Source of the DNA: Mycolicibacterium rutilum
GTDB taxonomy: Bacteria > Actinomycetota > Actinomycetes > Mycobacteriales > Mycobacteriaceae
Reading direction: 5' to 3'
Length of the DNA: 64,000 bases
Assembly (NCBI RefSeq): GCF_900108565.1
Contig: NZ_LT629971.1
Span: 2,790,001-2,854,000 of the forward strand
In this document: in pieces, positions 27,191 to 38,842 of the stretch
How the letters are laid out: the number at the start of each line of letters is the position of its first letter
Position numbering within the stretch: the first letter of the stretch is position 1
The notes under the pieces: model-generated
Databases searched by the model: none
The model's input: the letters and a program-made list of their open reading frames with translations, nothing else
Told to the model about the DNA's origin: nothing
Program-made: the position numbers and the translations under genes

Positions 27191-29962
27191 CTACGTTTCC
27201 GATTCGTGCGGCCTGCCGATGTGGCGGCCCAGCTCGGCGCGCGACTTGATCCCGAGTTTGCGGTAGATCCGCGCCAGGTTCGCCTCGACGGTCTTGGGGC
27301 TGATGAACAGCGCGGTGGCCACGTCGCGGTTCTTCATCCCCGACGCCGCCAGCTCGGCGACCCGCTGTTCGGACGGCGTCAGCTGCCCGTCGCGGCGCGG
27401 CCCGACGTTGGACCGCGACAACTCCGCGCGCGCCCGGTCGGCCCACAGCGGCACGCCGAGGTCCTCGAACGTCTCCAGCGCCTCCTGCAGATGCGCCGAC
27501 GCCGATTCCTTCTTGCGTTGCCGGCGTTCGATCTGCCCGAGGATCAGCAGCGTGCGGCCGCGCTCGAACGGCATGGGCAGGTCTTCGTGGACGGTCAGCG
27601 CATACTCGGCGGCCGCCTGCGCGCCGTCGAGGTCACCCTGCGCGGCCAGCAGCATCGCCCGCGACCGGGATCCGACGGCGAGCATCCACGGGCGGTTGAC
27701 CCGCCGGCCGTTGCGCTCCAGCGCCGCGATCAACGGCTCGGCCTCGGCGAGCCGCTCGAGGTGGATGAGCGCCTCGACGGCGTCGGGCATGTAGTTGGCG
27801 TCCGGCAGCTCGGTCGGCGTGGTCTGCGGATCGAAGGCCGACAGCATCGGCTCGACCGCGGCCACCACGGCCTCGTAGTTGCCCAGCGACAGCTCGAGGA
27901 AGCCCAGCGCCGAGCGCACCCGCGCCGCGAGCCGCAAGGTGCCGGTGCGCCTGCCGGATTCGAGCGCCTCCTCGATCGCCGCCCTGGCGGCGGCCTCCTC
28001 GCCGGCGAACGTGGTCAGCAGCGCCCGCAAGCTCTGCGTGAGGAACTGCGGGGTGTGCCCGCCGAGCTGGCGCGCCTTGTCCAGGGCGTCCTCGGCCACC
28101 GACCGGGCCTCGTCGAAGTCCCCGTGCATGATCGCCGTCGTCACCACGTGCTGCGAGATGAACACGTGCTCGCCTTCTTCGCCCTTCTCCAGGCAGCGCG
28201 CGCGGATCTTGTCCAGCTGCGCGCGGGCCTGCTCGAGCTGGCCGGTCCACTCGAGCAGCAGCGCGTGCTGGATGCTGGGCCGAAACACCAACGGCGTCAA
28301 CGCTTCCTGATCTTCGAGCTCGAGCGCCCGCTGTAGCAGCTCGTCGTCATAGCCCGCACCGGTGGCGAACCGCAGGGTGACCACCATGCCCAGCGCCATG
28401 CTCAGCAGGTGCGGGTTGTCCAACTGTTCGGCGTCGGCGGCGGCTTCCTCGGCCGTCGCCAGGGCGTCGGCCAGCGTGTTGCCGTGAAACCGCGCGTAGG
28501 CCAACGTGATCAGGGCCTGTACGCGCAGCGGCCGGTTGTCGCGCACCTCGTCGAGGGCCTCCCGCAGGACGCGCGCGGCCTCGAAGAATCCTTCGTTGTA
28601 GAGCCGCACCACGGCCAGCCGGGTCAGGGCTTCCGCACGCAGATCGCCCGACGGCAGTTGTCCGATCGCCTCCTCGAGCACCGCCGCCGCCCGCTCCTGG
28701 TCACCCGCATCGAAGTGGTGCAGCGCCGACAGCAGCCGCCGGTCCGGGGTGTCGCCGCCGAGCCCGATCGCCAGATCGAGCAGTTCGGCCGCCGCCGCCG
28801 GCGCGCCCCGCACCCGCGCCGACTCGGCGGCCATGTCGAGCGCCTTGAGTGTGACCTCGTCACCGCTGGTCGCGGCGAGCGCCAGATGCCGGGCCCGCAA
28901 CTCGGGTTCGTCGACGATCTCGGCGAGCCTGCGGTGCATCGACCGGCGCCTGCCGGGCGGCGCCTGGGTGTACACGCCGCGGGCGAGCAGCGGGTGCGCG
29001 AACTGGATCCGGTTGCCGTCGATCGCGATGATGCCTTTGCTCTCAGCGGTTTCCAGCAAGTCGACCAGATCGTCGTCGTCGCTCTGCGTGGCGCTCGACA
29101 CGAGTTCGACGGTCGGGGCGGCCAGGCAGGAGGCCGCCAGCAGCGCGTCGTGGACCTCGGGTTCGAGACTGCCGAGCCGGGTGCGCACCACGTCGGTGAG
29201 TGTGCGGGGCAGCGCCGTGTCGATGCCCGACGCGTGCTCGTCGATCGCGCGGGCGAGTTCGATTGCGTAGAACGGGTTGCCGCCCGATACCTGGTGGATC
29301 CGCCCGATGGCGGGCCGGGAGAACGGTCGACGCAGCCGTGAGGACACCGCGGCGTGCAGGTCGGACACGTTGAGCGGCCGCAGCCGGATCCGGTTGACCG
29401 CCTCCGGTCGCGGCAGCTGCAGCCACGCCGCGCCCGCGCCGTCACCGGCCTCGGTGCGGACGGTGGCGAGCAGCCCGGCGGGGCCTGTGAGGCGGCGCGC
29501 GGCGAACGCCACCACGTGCATGCTCGACGGGTCCAGCCACTGCAGGTCGTCGACGGCCAACAGCACCGGGCCCTGCTCGGCCAGGCGCTCGACCACCGAC
29601 AGGAACGCCGCAGCCACCGCCCGCTGGTCGGTGACGACGTCGGTCTCGGCCCGCAGCAGCACCTGGTCGACGGCGAGCAGCTGCGGGGTGGGCAGCTCCG
29701 CCCACGCGCCCGCGTCCACCTCGTCGAGCAGATCGGCCAGCGCGGTGTACGCGAGCACGGATTCGGCGGCCGCCGCGCGGGTGGACAGCACCCGGAACCC
29801 GGCCTGCTGCGCTTTCTCGACGGCAGCTAACCACAGGGTGGTCTTGCCGATGCCCGCCTCACCCTCGATCAGCAACGCCGACGGGCCATCGGCAGCCGCC
29901 CTCAGGAAGGCGGCAATCGCCCGCTGATGGGTTGGCTGGCCGACCACGACGTCCCCCGGCAT
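27191..29962 (-). CDS. LuxR-family regulator with N-terminal AAA ATPase (LAL type), copy A
   Basis: A 923-residue regulator. The Walker A motif GEAGIGKTTL is at about 34-43 and Walker B in VLLAVDDLQWLD. A long TPR-like helical middle region follows. The C-terminal LuxR HTH (SEQRVAELAASGMKNRD, then FISPKTVEANLARIYRKLGI) binds DNA. ATG 29962 begins MPGDVVVGQ; a TTG at 30010 is an alternative. It is followed upstream by a paralogue in the same orientation 42 to 90 nt away. The inducer and targets are unknown. Confidence 0.88.
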   Translation of the reverse strand: MPGDVVVGQPTHQRAIAAFLRAAADGPSALLIEGEAGIGKTTLWLAAVEKAQQAGFRVLSTRAAAAESVLAYTALADLLDEVDAGAWAELPTPQLLAVDQVLLRAETDVVTDQRAVAAAFLSVVERLAEQGPVLLAVDDLQWLDPSSMHVVAFAARRLTGPAGLLATVRTEAGDGAGAAWLQLPRPEAVNRIRLRPLNVSDLHAAVSSRLRRPFSRPAIGRIHQVSGGNPFYAIELARAIDEHASGIDTALPRTLTDVVRTRLGSLEPEVHDALLAASCLAAPTVELVSSATQSDDDDLVDLLETAESKGIIAIDGNRIQFAHPLLARGVYTQAPPGRRRSMHRRLAEIVDEPELRARHLALAATSGDEVTLKALDMAAESARVRGAPAAAAELLDLAIGLGGDTPDRRLLSALHHFDAGDQERAAAVLEEAIGQLPSGDLRAEALTRLAVVRLYNEGFFEAARVLREALDEVRDNRPLRVQALITLAYARFHGNTLADALATAEEAAADAEQLDNPHLLSMALGMVVTLRFATGAGYDDELLQRALELEDQEALTPLVFRPSIQHALLLEWTGQLEQARAQLDKIRARCLEKGEEGEHVFISQHVVTTAIMHGDFDEARSVAEDALDKARQLGGHTPQFLTQSLRALLTTFAGEEAAARAAIEEALESGRRTGTLRLAARVRSALGFLELSLGNYEAVVAAVEPMLSAFDPQTTPTELPDANYMPDAVEALIHLERLAEAEPLIAALERNGRRVNRPWMLAVGSRSRAMLLAAQGDLDGAQAAAEYALTVHEDLPMPFERGRTLLILGQIERRQRKKESASAHLQEALETFEDLGVPLWADRARAELSRSNVGPRRDGQLTPSEQRVAELAASGMKNRDVATALFISPKTVEANLARIYRKLGIKSRAELGRHIGRPHESET

Positions 29963-30052
29963 GTTGATCAGGATTACAGGTGGACTGCAGCAAACGCCAA
30001 TGTTTGGCAATCACGAACGCAAGGCTTGACAACGGCGAACAGGTTATACCCG

Positions 30053-32791
30053 TTAAGCGTCGGGCCTACCCATCAGCCGGCCCAGCTCGGCGCGCGACCG
30101 GATGCCCAGTTTGCGGTAGACCCGCGCGAGCGTCGCTTCGACGGTCTTGGCGCTGAGGAACAGCTCGTTGGCGACGTCGCGGTTGGTCAGCCCGGCAGCG
30201 GCCAGTTCGGCGATGCGCGATTCGGCGGCGGTCAATGCGGACGGGGTCGCAGGCCCGCTGCTGAGCCCGCTCAGCGCGCTGCGGGCGCGGTCGGCCCACA
30301 GCGGCGTGCCGAGGCGCTCGAACGTGGCCAGCGCCTGGCGCAGCGACGCCGTCGCCGCATGGTCGCGGGCCCGCCGCTGCAACTGGCCCAGCACCAGGGT
30401 GGTGCGCGCCTGCTCGAACGGCATCGGCAGCCGGTCGTGCTGCTCGACCGCCCGACGCGCACCGCGCACCGCGCCACGCAGGTCCCCGGCGGCGGCCAGC
30501 AGCAGGGCACGGCAGCGCGCGCCGTGGGCCAGCATCCACGGCCGGTCCAGCCGCTCGCCGTTGCGCTCGAGCGCCGCCACCAGAGGTTCGGCCTCTTCGG
30601 TGCGGCCGAGTTCGACGAGCGCCTCGACCGCGTCGGGGATGTAGGAGGCGGCCTGAATTTCCGTCGAGTCCGGGACGAACCGGTCGATCAGCGGCTGCAG
30701 CGATCCCACCGCGGCGGCGTAGTTGCCGAGCGAGACCTCCAGCAGCCCATGCGCGGTCACCGTCCAGTCCCGATGCCACGCCGTGCCGCTGCGCTCGCTG
30801 GCGTCGGTCGCTTCGGCGATGGCCCGCCGCGCCTCGCGCTCGTCGCCCCGGTAGACCGCGAGCCACGCGCGCAGCACCGCGCTGAGCATCGCCGGGAACC
30901 CGCCGCCGAGCTGCTGGGCCAACTCGTCGACGTTGTCGGCGAGCTGTTCGGCGGTCGCCAGATCGCCCCGCCAGATGCGGGTCAGCGCAACGTAGAACTC
31001 GACGAAGACGAGCTCGCCCTCCTCGCCTCGTTCGACGCAGCGCCGTTCGATCTCCCGCATCAGGTCGAACGACGCGTCGAGCTCACCGATGCAGGCCAGG
31101 ATCAGCGCGTGCTCGAGGCTCGGTCGGAGCATGACGGGCGCGAACAGGTCGTGGTCCTCGAGGTCCAGGGCGCGCTGCATGCTGGCCTCGTCCACCCCGC
31201 CGCCGGTGAAGTACCGGATGATCGCCTGCGCGCCGAGCGCCTGGCTGAGCAGGCCGGGCACCCCGACCCCCTCGGCGCAGGCGACGGCTTCCTCGGCACG
31301 CCGGTGCGCGGTGTCCGGGTCGCCGGTCATGTACAGCCCGTAGGCCAGCGTGGTCAGCACCACCGCGCGCAGCGGACCGTCGGGCCGGTCCTCGGCCAGT
31401 GCGCGCTGCAGCAGTTCGACCGCGTCGACGAAGCCGTCGTCGATGAAGCGCACCACCGCCAACAGGTGCAGCGCCTGCGCGCGCCCGGGGCCGGGCCGCA
31501 ACTCGGCGATGGCGCGTTCCAGCAGCGTCCGGGCGCGGCCCGGGTCACCACCGTCGAAGACGTGCGCCGCCAACCGGATTCGGCGCTCCGGCGTCGACCC
31601 GCCGAGGGTGATCGCCAGTTCCATCAGTTCGGCAGCGGCGGCGGGCGCACCGCGGGCCTGGGCGCCGGCCGCCGCGCGTTCCAACGCGGTCACGGTCTCG
31701 TCGTCACCCGTCGTCGTCGTCGCCAGTGCGAGGTGCCGGGCCCGCATTTCGGGTTCGCCGACGACACCGGCGAGCCTGCGGTGCATCTGCCTGCGCTCGT
31801 CGGTCGGGGAGCTGGTGTACACGCCGGTGGCCAGCAGCGGGTGGGTGAATCGGATCCGGTTCCCCTCGATCGCGATGATGCCCTGCTGCTCGGCGGCTTC
31901 GAGCAGCTCGACGGTCCGGTCGTGTCCGGCGCCGATCGCCGCGACGACGAGGTCGACGGTCGGCGCGGCAGCGGTGGCGGCCGCCAGCAGCGGAGCGTGC
32001 ACGTCGGCCTCCAGCCCGTCGAGCCGGGCCTGCACGACGGCGGACAGCGTGTGCGGCAACGGCTTGTCCTCACCGCTGTCGAACACCTTGGCCAATTCGA
32101 TGGCGTAGAACGGGTTTCCGCCGGAGATGTCGTAGATCCGGGCCATCTTCGTGCGCGGCACCGGCCGGCCGAGGTGCTCGGTGACGACGGACTGCAGTGC
32201 GCGAGAAGCCAACGGTCGCAGCGCGATCCGATGCACAGCATCCGGGCGGCGCATCTGCAGCCAGGAGACCGGATCGCCCGGGCCCTCGGTGCGGACGGTG
32301 CCGAGCACCCCCACCGGTCCGGACAGCCGGCGCGCGGTGTAGGCCAGCACGTGCACGCTGGACTGGTCGATCCACTGCGCGTCGTCGAGAGCGAGCAGCA
32401 CCGGCGCCTGCTCGGCGAGCTGCTCGACGACCGACAGGAACGCCGCCGCGACCGCGCGTTGATCGGTGGGTGCGGCCTCGGCGTCACCGCGGACCTGTTC
32501 GAGCGCCACGCGCTGGGCGCTCGGCAGATCCGCGACGACGTCGGCAGGCACGTCGCCGAGCAGCTCGGCCAGCGTGGCGTAGGCGGCGACGGACTCCACG
32601 AAAGCCGTTCGGGCGGACAGGATTTGGAATCCCTGGCCGGCTGCCCGGTCCAGCGCCGCGAGCCACAGCGTGGACTTGCCGATGCCGGCCTCACCGTCGA
32701 TCAGCAGTGCCGACGGCGCCTGCGACGCGGCGTTGAGGAACTCCGCGACCGCGGCCTCCTCCGTGGGCCGGTTCGCGAGGTAGGTCGGCAT
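30053..32791 (-). CDS. LuxR-family regulator with N-terminal AAA ATPase (LAL type), copy B
   Basis: A 912-residue paralogue of the next gene downstream, with the same order: Walker A GEAGIGKSTL at about 33-42, Walker B VLLALDDAQWIDQSS, helical repeats, and a C-terminal LuxR HTH (ESRIAELAAAGLTNRDVAN, SAKTVEATLARVYRKLGI). It starts at ATG 32791 (MPTYLANRP); TTG 32803 is an alternative. The two lie head to tail between phoH2 and fum, where M. tuberculosis has other genes (Rv1096/Rv1097c, from memory), so the pair looks like an insertion. Confidence 0.88.
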   Translation of the reverse strand: MPTYLANRPTEEAAVAEFLNAASQAPSALLIDGEAGIGKSTLWLAALDRAAGQGFQILSARTAFVESVAAYATLAELLGDVPADVVADLPSAQRVALEQVRGDAEAAPTDQRAVAAAFLSVVEQLAEQAPVLLALDDAQWIDQSSVHVLAYTARRLSGPVGVLGTVRTEGPGDPVSWLQMRRPDAVHRIALRPLASRALQSVVTEHLGRPVPRTKMARIYDISGGNPFYAIELAKVFDSGEDKPLPHTLSAVVQARLDGLEADVHAPLLAAATAAAPTVDLVVAAIGAGHDRTVELLEAAEQQGIIAIEGNRIRFTHPLLATGVYTSSPTDERRQMHRRLAGVVGEPEMRARHLALATTTTGDDETVTALERAAAGAQARGAPAAAAELMELAITLGGSTPERRIRLAAHVFDGGDPGRARTLLERAIAELRPGPGRAQALHLLAVVRFIDDGFVDAVELLQRALAEDRPDGPLRAVVLTTLAYGLYMTGDPDTAHRRAEEAVACAEGVGVPGLLSQALGAQAIIRYFTGGGVDEASMQRALDLEDHDLFAPVMLRPSLEHALILACIGELDASFDLMREIERRCVERGEEGELVFVEFYVALTRIWRGDLATAEQLADNVDELAQQLGGGFPAMLSAVLRAWLAVYRGDEREARRAIAEATDASERSGTAWHRDWTVTAHGLLEVSLGNYAAAVGSLQPLIDRFVPDSTEIQAASYIPDAVEALVELGRTEEAEPLVAALERNGERLDRPWMLAHGARCRALLLAAAGDLRGAVRGARRAVEQHDRLPMPFEQARTTLVLGQLQRRARDHAATASLRQALATFERLGTPLWADRARSALSGLSSGPATPSALTAAESRIAELAAAGLTNRDVANELFLSAKTVEATLARVYRKLGIRSRAELGRLMGRPDA

Positions 32792-32807
32792 CCGCGCAGT
32801 CAACGCC

Positions 32808-34232
<1,425 letters not shown>

Positions 34233-34255
34233 GTGTGCCCTTCTCGTGGTTGGGG

Positions 34256-35284
34256 TTACGGCAGCGGGTAGACGGCGTTCTTGTCGCCGGTGAAATCGAT
34301 CGCGGAGTACTCGTTGAGCTTGGAGAGCCGGTGGTAGGCCTCGATCATCCGCACGGTGCCCGACTTGGACCGCATGACGATCGACTGGGTGGTGCAGCCG
34401 CCGCCGTAGAAGTGCACGCCCTTGAGCAGGTCGCCGTCGGTGACGCCGGTCGCGCAGAAGAACACGTTCTCGCCGGACACCAGGTCCTCGGTGTGCAGCA
34501 CCTGGTCCAGGTCGAGGCCCTTGTCGATCGCCTTCTGGCGTTCCTCGTCGTCCTTGGGCGCCAGCGTGCCCTGGATGGCGCCGCCCATGCAGCGGATGGC
34601 GGCCGCGGCGATGATGCCCTCCGGGGTGCCGCCGATGCCGACGAGCAGATCGGTGCTGGTGTTGGGGCGGCACGCCGAGATCGCACCCGCGACGTCGCCG
34701 TCGGAGATCAACCGGCAGCGCGCACCGGCGTCGCGCACGTCGCGGATCAGCTGCTCGTGGCGGGGCCGGTCGAGGATGCAGACGGTCAGGTCCGACACCG
34801 ACACGCCCTTGGCCTTGGCGACCTGGCGGATGTTCTCGCCGATCGGCGCGGTGATGTCGATCGCGTCGACCGCGTCGGGGCCGACGGCGATCTTGTTCAT
34901 GTAGAACACCGCCGACGGGTCGTACATGGTGCCGCGCTCGGACACCGCGAGCACCGAGATCGCGTTGGACAGGCCCTTGCTCATCAGCGTGGTGCCGTCG
35001 ATCGGGTCGACGGCGAAGTCACACTCCGGCCCGTCGCCGTTGCCGACGTCTTCGCCGTTGTAGAGCATCGGCGCGTTGTCCTTCTCGCCCTCGCCGATCA
35101 CCACGACGCCGCGCATCGACACGGAGTTCACCAGCTCACGCATGGCGTCGACCGCCGCGCCGTCGCCGCCCTCCTTGTCGCCGCGGCCGACCCACCGGCC
35201 GGCGGCCATGGCGCCGGCTTCGGTGACCCGGACCAGCTCAAGGGCCAGATTTCGATCAGGTGCTTCACCGCGCGAGGGGCTCAT
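34256..35284 (-). CDS. glpX: Fructose-1,6-bisphosphatase, class II
   Basis: A 342-residue gluconeogenic phosphatase. The metal and phosphate motif is [16 protein letters not shown], and [15 protein letters not shown] and [15 protein letters not shown] are class II signatures. Mycobacteria rely on GlpX (Rv1099c) as the main FBPase and need it for growth on fatty acids. ATG 35284 begins [18 protein letters not shown]. It is divergent from the DUF4245 gene, 55 nt away. Confidence 0.95.
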   Translation of the reverse strand: MSPSRGEAPDRNLALELVRVTEAGAMAAGRWVGRGDKEGGDGAAVDAMRELVNSVSMRGVVVIGEGEKDNAPMLYNGEDVGNGDGPECDFAVDPIDGTTLMSKGLSNAISVLAVSERGTMYDPSAVFYMNKIAVGPDAVDAIDITAPIGENIRQVAKAKGVSVSDLTVCILDRPRHEQLIRDVRDAGARCRLISDGDVAGAISACRPNTSTDLLVGIGGTPEGIIAAAAIRCMGGAIQGTLAPKDDEERQKAIDKGLDLDQVLHTEDLVSGENVFFCATGVTDGDLLKGVHFYGGGCTTQSIVMRSKSGTVRMIEAYHRLSKLNEYSAIDFTGDKNAVYPLP

Positions 35285-35339
35285 GCGCCAGATTCTCCCA
35301 TTAGCGGATCGGAGTTTGGGAGCTGGGATACTGGCAGGC

Positions 35340-35990
35340 ATGACCACGCCACAGCCGCAGCCGGTACCCAAACCTGCCAAGTCGCGGCTGCTCCACGACG
35401 GCCGCGACATGTTCTGGTCGATCGCGCCGCTGGTGGTCGCCTGCATCGTGCTGGCCGGGCTGCTCGGCATGTGTTCGTTCCAGGCCGGTGGCCCGGGCAA
35501 GGGGCCCGCACCCTCGCACGACGCACCCGCGGCGCTGCGAGCCGACGCCGACGCGCTCAAGATCCCGATCCGGGTGCCCGCGCTGCCCGAGGGATGGCAG
35601 TCCAACTCCGGCAGCCGGCAGGGCATCGACGCCGGACGCATCGACCCGGCGACCCGCCAACCGGCGCGGGCGGTGAGTTCGACCGTCGGCTACCTGGCGC
35701 CCAGCGGTATGTACGTGAGCCTCACCCAGAGCAACGCCGACGAGGACAAACTGGTCGGCTCGCTCAACGCCGACGTCGTGCCGACCGGGGTGGTCGACGT
35801 CGACGGTGTGCGCTGGGTGGTCTACGAGGGCAGCGACGACGACGGCGACCCCGCCGAACCGGTGTGGACCACCCGCCTGACCGGCGCCGGGGGCCCCGCC
35901 CAGATCGCGCTGACCGGGGCCGCGAACGCCGCGGAGTTTCGTACGCTGGCGTCGGCGACGCAGACCGCGTCCCCGCTGCCCGCTGCCTGA
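35340..35990 (+). CDS. DUF4245 domain membrane-anchored protein (Rv1100-like)
   Basis: A 216-residue protein with a short cytoplasmic head, one membrane helix at about residues 26-48 ([19 protein letters not shown]) and an extracytoplasmic DUF4245 domain containing [13 protein letters not shown] and GVRWVVYEG. Context is conserved beside glpX in actinobacteria. Function unknown. GATACT 7 nt before ATG 35340 suggests a leaderless message. Confidence 0.87.
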   Translation: MTTPQPQPVPKPAKSRLLHDGRDMFWSIAPLVVACIVLAGLLGMCSFQAGGPGKGPAPSHDAPAALRADADALKIPIRVPALPEGWQSNSGSRQGIDAGRIDPATRQPARAVSSTVGYLAPSGMYVSLTQSNADEDKLVGSLNADVVPTGVVDVDGVRWVVYEGSDDDGDPAEPVWTTRLTGAGGPAQIALTGAANAAEFRTLASATQTASPLPAA

Positions 35991-36004
35991 CCCACGGAGA
36001 GCCC

Positions 36005-36841
36005 ATGACCGCCGATACCGCCCCGGAGCCCAATGTCGCCGGCCAGGCGGCTCCGCAAGCCGACCTCACCGGGTGGGCCCTCGCGCCGTTCACCGCGTCC
36101 GGATACACCCACGACGTCTACCGCAAGGGCGAGGGCCCCGGCGTGGTGCTCATCCCGGAGATGCCCGGCGCACATCCCGGGGTGCTGGCGCTCGGTAACC
36201 ACCTGGTGGACAACGGGTTCACGGTCGCGATGCCGTCGCTGTTCGGGACGCCGGGAGCGCCGCCGATGCGGCCCGGGATGGTGCCGGTGATGCTGCGCGG
36301 CTGCGTGGCCCGCGAGTTCGCCGCGTTCGCGACGAACGCCGACCGTCCCGTCGCGCACTACCTGCGGGCGCTGGCCCGTGACCTCAACGAGCAGACGCCG
36401 GGCAAGGGCGTCGGCGTGATCGGGCAGTGCTTCACCGGCGGCTTCGCGCTCGCGGCGGCCGTCGACGACAGCGTGCTGGCGCCGGTGCTGAGCCAGCCGT
36501 CGCTGCCGCTGCCGTTGACGCCCAAGCAGCGCCGCGACCCCGGGCTGTCGGAGGCCGAGCTGAAGATCGTCGAACGCCGGGCCGCCAACGAGGGCCTGTG
36601 CGCGCTGGGGCTGCGGTTCAGTAAGGACCCGTTGTCACCGGCCGAACGGTTCACGACGCTCAAGGACCGGCTCGGTGACGCGTTCGAGGTGATCGAGATC
36701 GACTCGGGCAAGGGCAACGAGCACGGGTTCACCGCGATGGCGCACTCGGTGCTGACGCTGGAACTGCGTGAGCGCGAGGGTCATCCGACCGACGTCGCAC
36801 TCAAGCGCGTCGTCGCGTTCCTCAAGGAGCGGCTGGTTTAG
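36005..36841 (+). CDS. Dienelactone hydrolase family protein
   Basis: A 278-residue alpha/beta hydrolase of the dienelactone hydrolase group. It has a Cys nucleophile in VIGQCFTGGFAL and a His in KGNEHGFTAMAH, with the acid before it (EVIEIDSG region). Such enzymes open enol-lactones in aromatic degradation, but many family members have other substrates. It starts 15 nt after the DUF4245 gene, with CGGAGAG upstream. Its last 20 nt overlap the end of the convergent AI-2E permease gene. Confidence 0.85.
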   Translation: MTADTAPEPNVAGQAAPQADLTGWALAPFTASGYTHDVYRKGEGPGVVLIPEMPGAHPGVLALGNHLVDNGFTVAMPSLFGTPGAPPMRPGMVPVMLRGCVAREFAAFATNADRPVAHYLRALARDLNEQTPGKGVGVIGQCFTGGFALAAAVDDSVLAPVLSQPSLPLPLTPKQRRDPGLSEAELKIVERRAANEGLCALGLRFSKDPLSPAERFTTLKDRLGDAFEVIEIDSGKGNEHGFTAMAHSVLTLELREREGHPTDVALKRVVAFLKERLV

Positions 36842-38003
36842 GTTCCGGGCGCGCCTTCTTGGCCCTGGCCTCCTTCAAGCGGCGGCCCAACCACCAGAAC
36901 GGGTTTCGTCGCTTGGGCTTCTCGTCGGTGTCGTGGCGCTGCATCGGCACGCCCTTGTACTCCTGCAGATAGACGCTGATCGTGGTGACGATGACGATCA
37001 TCAGCACCGGGCCGATCACGATGCCCCACGCGCCGAACATGGTGATGCCCGCGAACACCGCCAGCAGCATCAGCGCGGAGTCCAGCCGGGCTTCCCGCGG
37101 CACCAGGATCGGGCGCAGGAAGTTGTCGATGTTGGTCACCACGATGAGGTGGAACAGGATCACGAACACCCCGCCGAACACGTTGCCGAACAGGATCATT
37201 CCGACACCGAACGGGATCGTGATGATGCCGCTGCCCAGCGGGATGACCGACAGCGCCGACAGCAGCACGGCGAACAGGAAGAAGCCCTGGTGGAAACCCG
37301 CGAGGTAGATCGACACCGCACCGGCGACGCCCTGGCACACCGCGATGACGAACTGGCCCATCACGGTGCCCTTCACCATCGCGCCCATCTTCGACATGTA
37401 GACGTCGGTGACGTCCTCGCCGAGCGGGTTGAGCTGACGCACGACGGTCACGACGCGCTCCCGGTTGACCAACAGCGACAGGAACACGTACAGGAACAGG
37501 ATCAGCGCGGTGATCGCGCCGAACACGCCACCGGCAGCGCCCTGCAGCAGACCCAGCAGCCACTGGCCGGCCTCCTGCGCGACCTTGGTCATGGATTCGC
37601 GCAGCGACTCCGGGGTGACCGTGGTGTCGATGTAGGGCACGCGGCGCAGCAGGTCGTTGACGAACTGCAGCGCCCGGTCGCCGAGCGCCGAAAGGTCTGT
37701 GCGGCCCACCCATTCGGCGACCCGCTCGACCATCGTGGTGATCTGCACGACCGCGAGCAACACGAACAGGCTCAACGGCACGATCACCGCGGCGAAGGCG
37801 GCCAGCAGGGTCAGCGTCGCCGACAGCCCGGTGCCGAGCCGGCGGTTGAGCCGTAGATACAGCGGCGAGAACAGGTACGCCGCGACCGCGGCCACCACGA
37901 TCAGGATGAAGTAGCCGCGCAGGAAGTACGCCCCGAACGCGACCGCGACGACGGTCGCGACGGCCAGGGCCCGCCGCTGCGGCATGGAGAATTCGGTAGC
38001 CAT
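36822..38003 (-). CDS. AI-2E family transporter (PerM-like permease)
   Basis: A 393-residue membrane protein with about eight helices in the AI-2E/PerM pattern: GYFILIVVAAVAAYLFSP at the start, a central soluble segment (about 95-150), and the conserved VIPLGSGIITIPFGV and LVPREARLDSALMLLAVFAGITMFG. The C-terminal tail is basic (KPKRRNPFWWLGRRLKEARAKK). It matches the Rv1101c position. In M. tuberculosis PerM is linked to cell division, though that is a different gene (Rv0955), so function here is open. Confidence 0.87.
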   Translation of the reverse strand: MATEFSMPQRRALAVATVVAVAFGAYFLRGYFILIVVAAVAAYLFSPLYLRLNRRLGTGLSATLTLLAAFAAVIVPLSLFVLLAVVQITTMVERVAEWVGRTDLSALGDRALQFVNDLLRRVPYIDTTVTPESLRESMTKVAQEAGQWLLGLLQGAAGGVFGAITALILFLYVFLSLLVNRERVVTVVRQLNPLGEDVTDVYMSKMGAMVKGTVMGQFVIAVCQGVAGAVSIYLAGFHQGFFLFAVLLSALSVIPLGSGIITIPFGVGMILFGNVFGGVFVILFHLIVVTNIDNFLRPILVPREARLDSALMLLAVFAGITMFGAWGIVIGPVLMIVIVTTISVYLQEYKGVPMQRHDTDEKPKRRNPFWWLGRRLKEARAKKARPEPKPAAP

Positions 38004-38014
38004 CGCCGCTATGT

Positions 38015-38842
38015 CTACAGCGTCGACGACCTCGCTTGCGCTTGTTTGGCCCGCTGGTCGGCGATGAACCGCATCGACACCCGGTTCATCAGGCCCGGGG
38101 CGAGCCGCGCGAACAGCCACTGAGCGTGCGCGATGCGCGGTTTGACCAGGATCGGCTTGTTCTTCTCGACGGCGCGCAGGATGTCGCGGGCCAGCCGGTC
38201 CGCGTCATAGGCCTTGCCGCCCTGGGCTTGCAGGAAGTAGTCGCGGCCGACGAACCCGCCGACCGAGCCCTTGTCCAGGATCGGCGTCTCGACCGCGGCG
38301 GGGCACACGGCCAGCACGCCGACGCCGCGGGCGGCGGCCTCGCTGCGCAGCGCCATGCTCAGCCCGACGACGGCGTGCTTGGTCATCACGTAGCTGGTGA
38401 CCTGGCCCGCGGCGGTCAGACCTGCCATCGATGCGGTGTTGACGATGTGGCCGTGGCCCTGCCGCACCATCAGCGGATAGGCGGCCGCGACGCCGTGCAC
38501 CACGCCGCGGATGTTGACGTCGATGATGGCGTTCCACTGCTCGAGCGTGAGCAGTTCGGTGTCGCCGCCCCAGACGATTCCGGCGTTGTTGAACATCAGG
38601 TCGAGCCGCCCCGCCCGCTGCACCACCTCGTCGACGGCGCCCTGCACGGCGTCGGCGTCGGTGACGTCGAGGCGCGCCGCGCGGGCAGCGGGGCCGAGGC
38701 CCGACGCCGTGCGGCCGGCGGCCTCACCGTCGACGTCGGTGCACATCACCTCCGCGCCCGCGGCGACCAGTGCCCGGCACAGCGCCGCGCCGATGCCGGA
38801 TCCGGCGCCGGTGACGAGCGCCTGCTTACCCGCGAAAGTCAT
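38015..38842 (-). CDS. Short-chain dehydrogenase/reductase
   Basis: A 275-residue classical SDR. The NAD(P)-binding motif is TGAGSGIG at residues 11-18, NNAGI follows, and the active site is Ser in NTASMAGL plus Tyr-x-x-x-Lys in SYVMTKHA. It overlaps the upstream SDR gene by ATGA, so both are translated together and probably controlled by the KstR-like box upstream of the pair. Substrate not shown; alcohol/ketone oxidation in lipid or sterol metabolism is the inference. Confidence 0.88.
   Translation of the reverse strand: MTFAGKQALVTGAGSGIGAALCRALVAAGAEVMCTDVDGEAAGRTASGLGPAARAARLDVTDADAVQGAVDEVVQRAGRLDLMFNNAGIVWGGDTELLTLEQWNAIIDVNIRGVVHGVAAAYPLMVRQGHGHIVNTASMAGLTAAGQVTSYVMTKHAVVGLSMALRSEAAARGVGVLAVCPAAVETPILDKGSVGGFVGRDYFLQAQGGKAYDADRLARDILRAVEKNKPILVKPRIAHAQWLFARLAPGLMNRVSMRFIADQRAKQAQARSSTL

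Noticed and set aside
34235..36004. Long upstream extension of the dienelactone hydrolase frame
   Set aside because: It runs antisense to glpX and through DUF4245 in another frame; ATG 36005 has a ribosome binding site and gives a normal family length.
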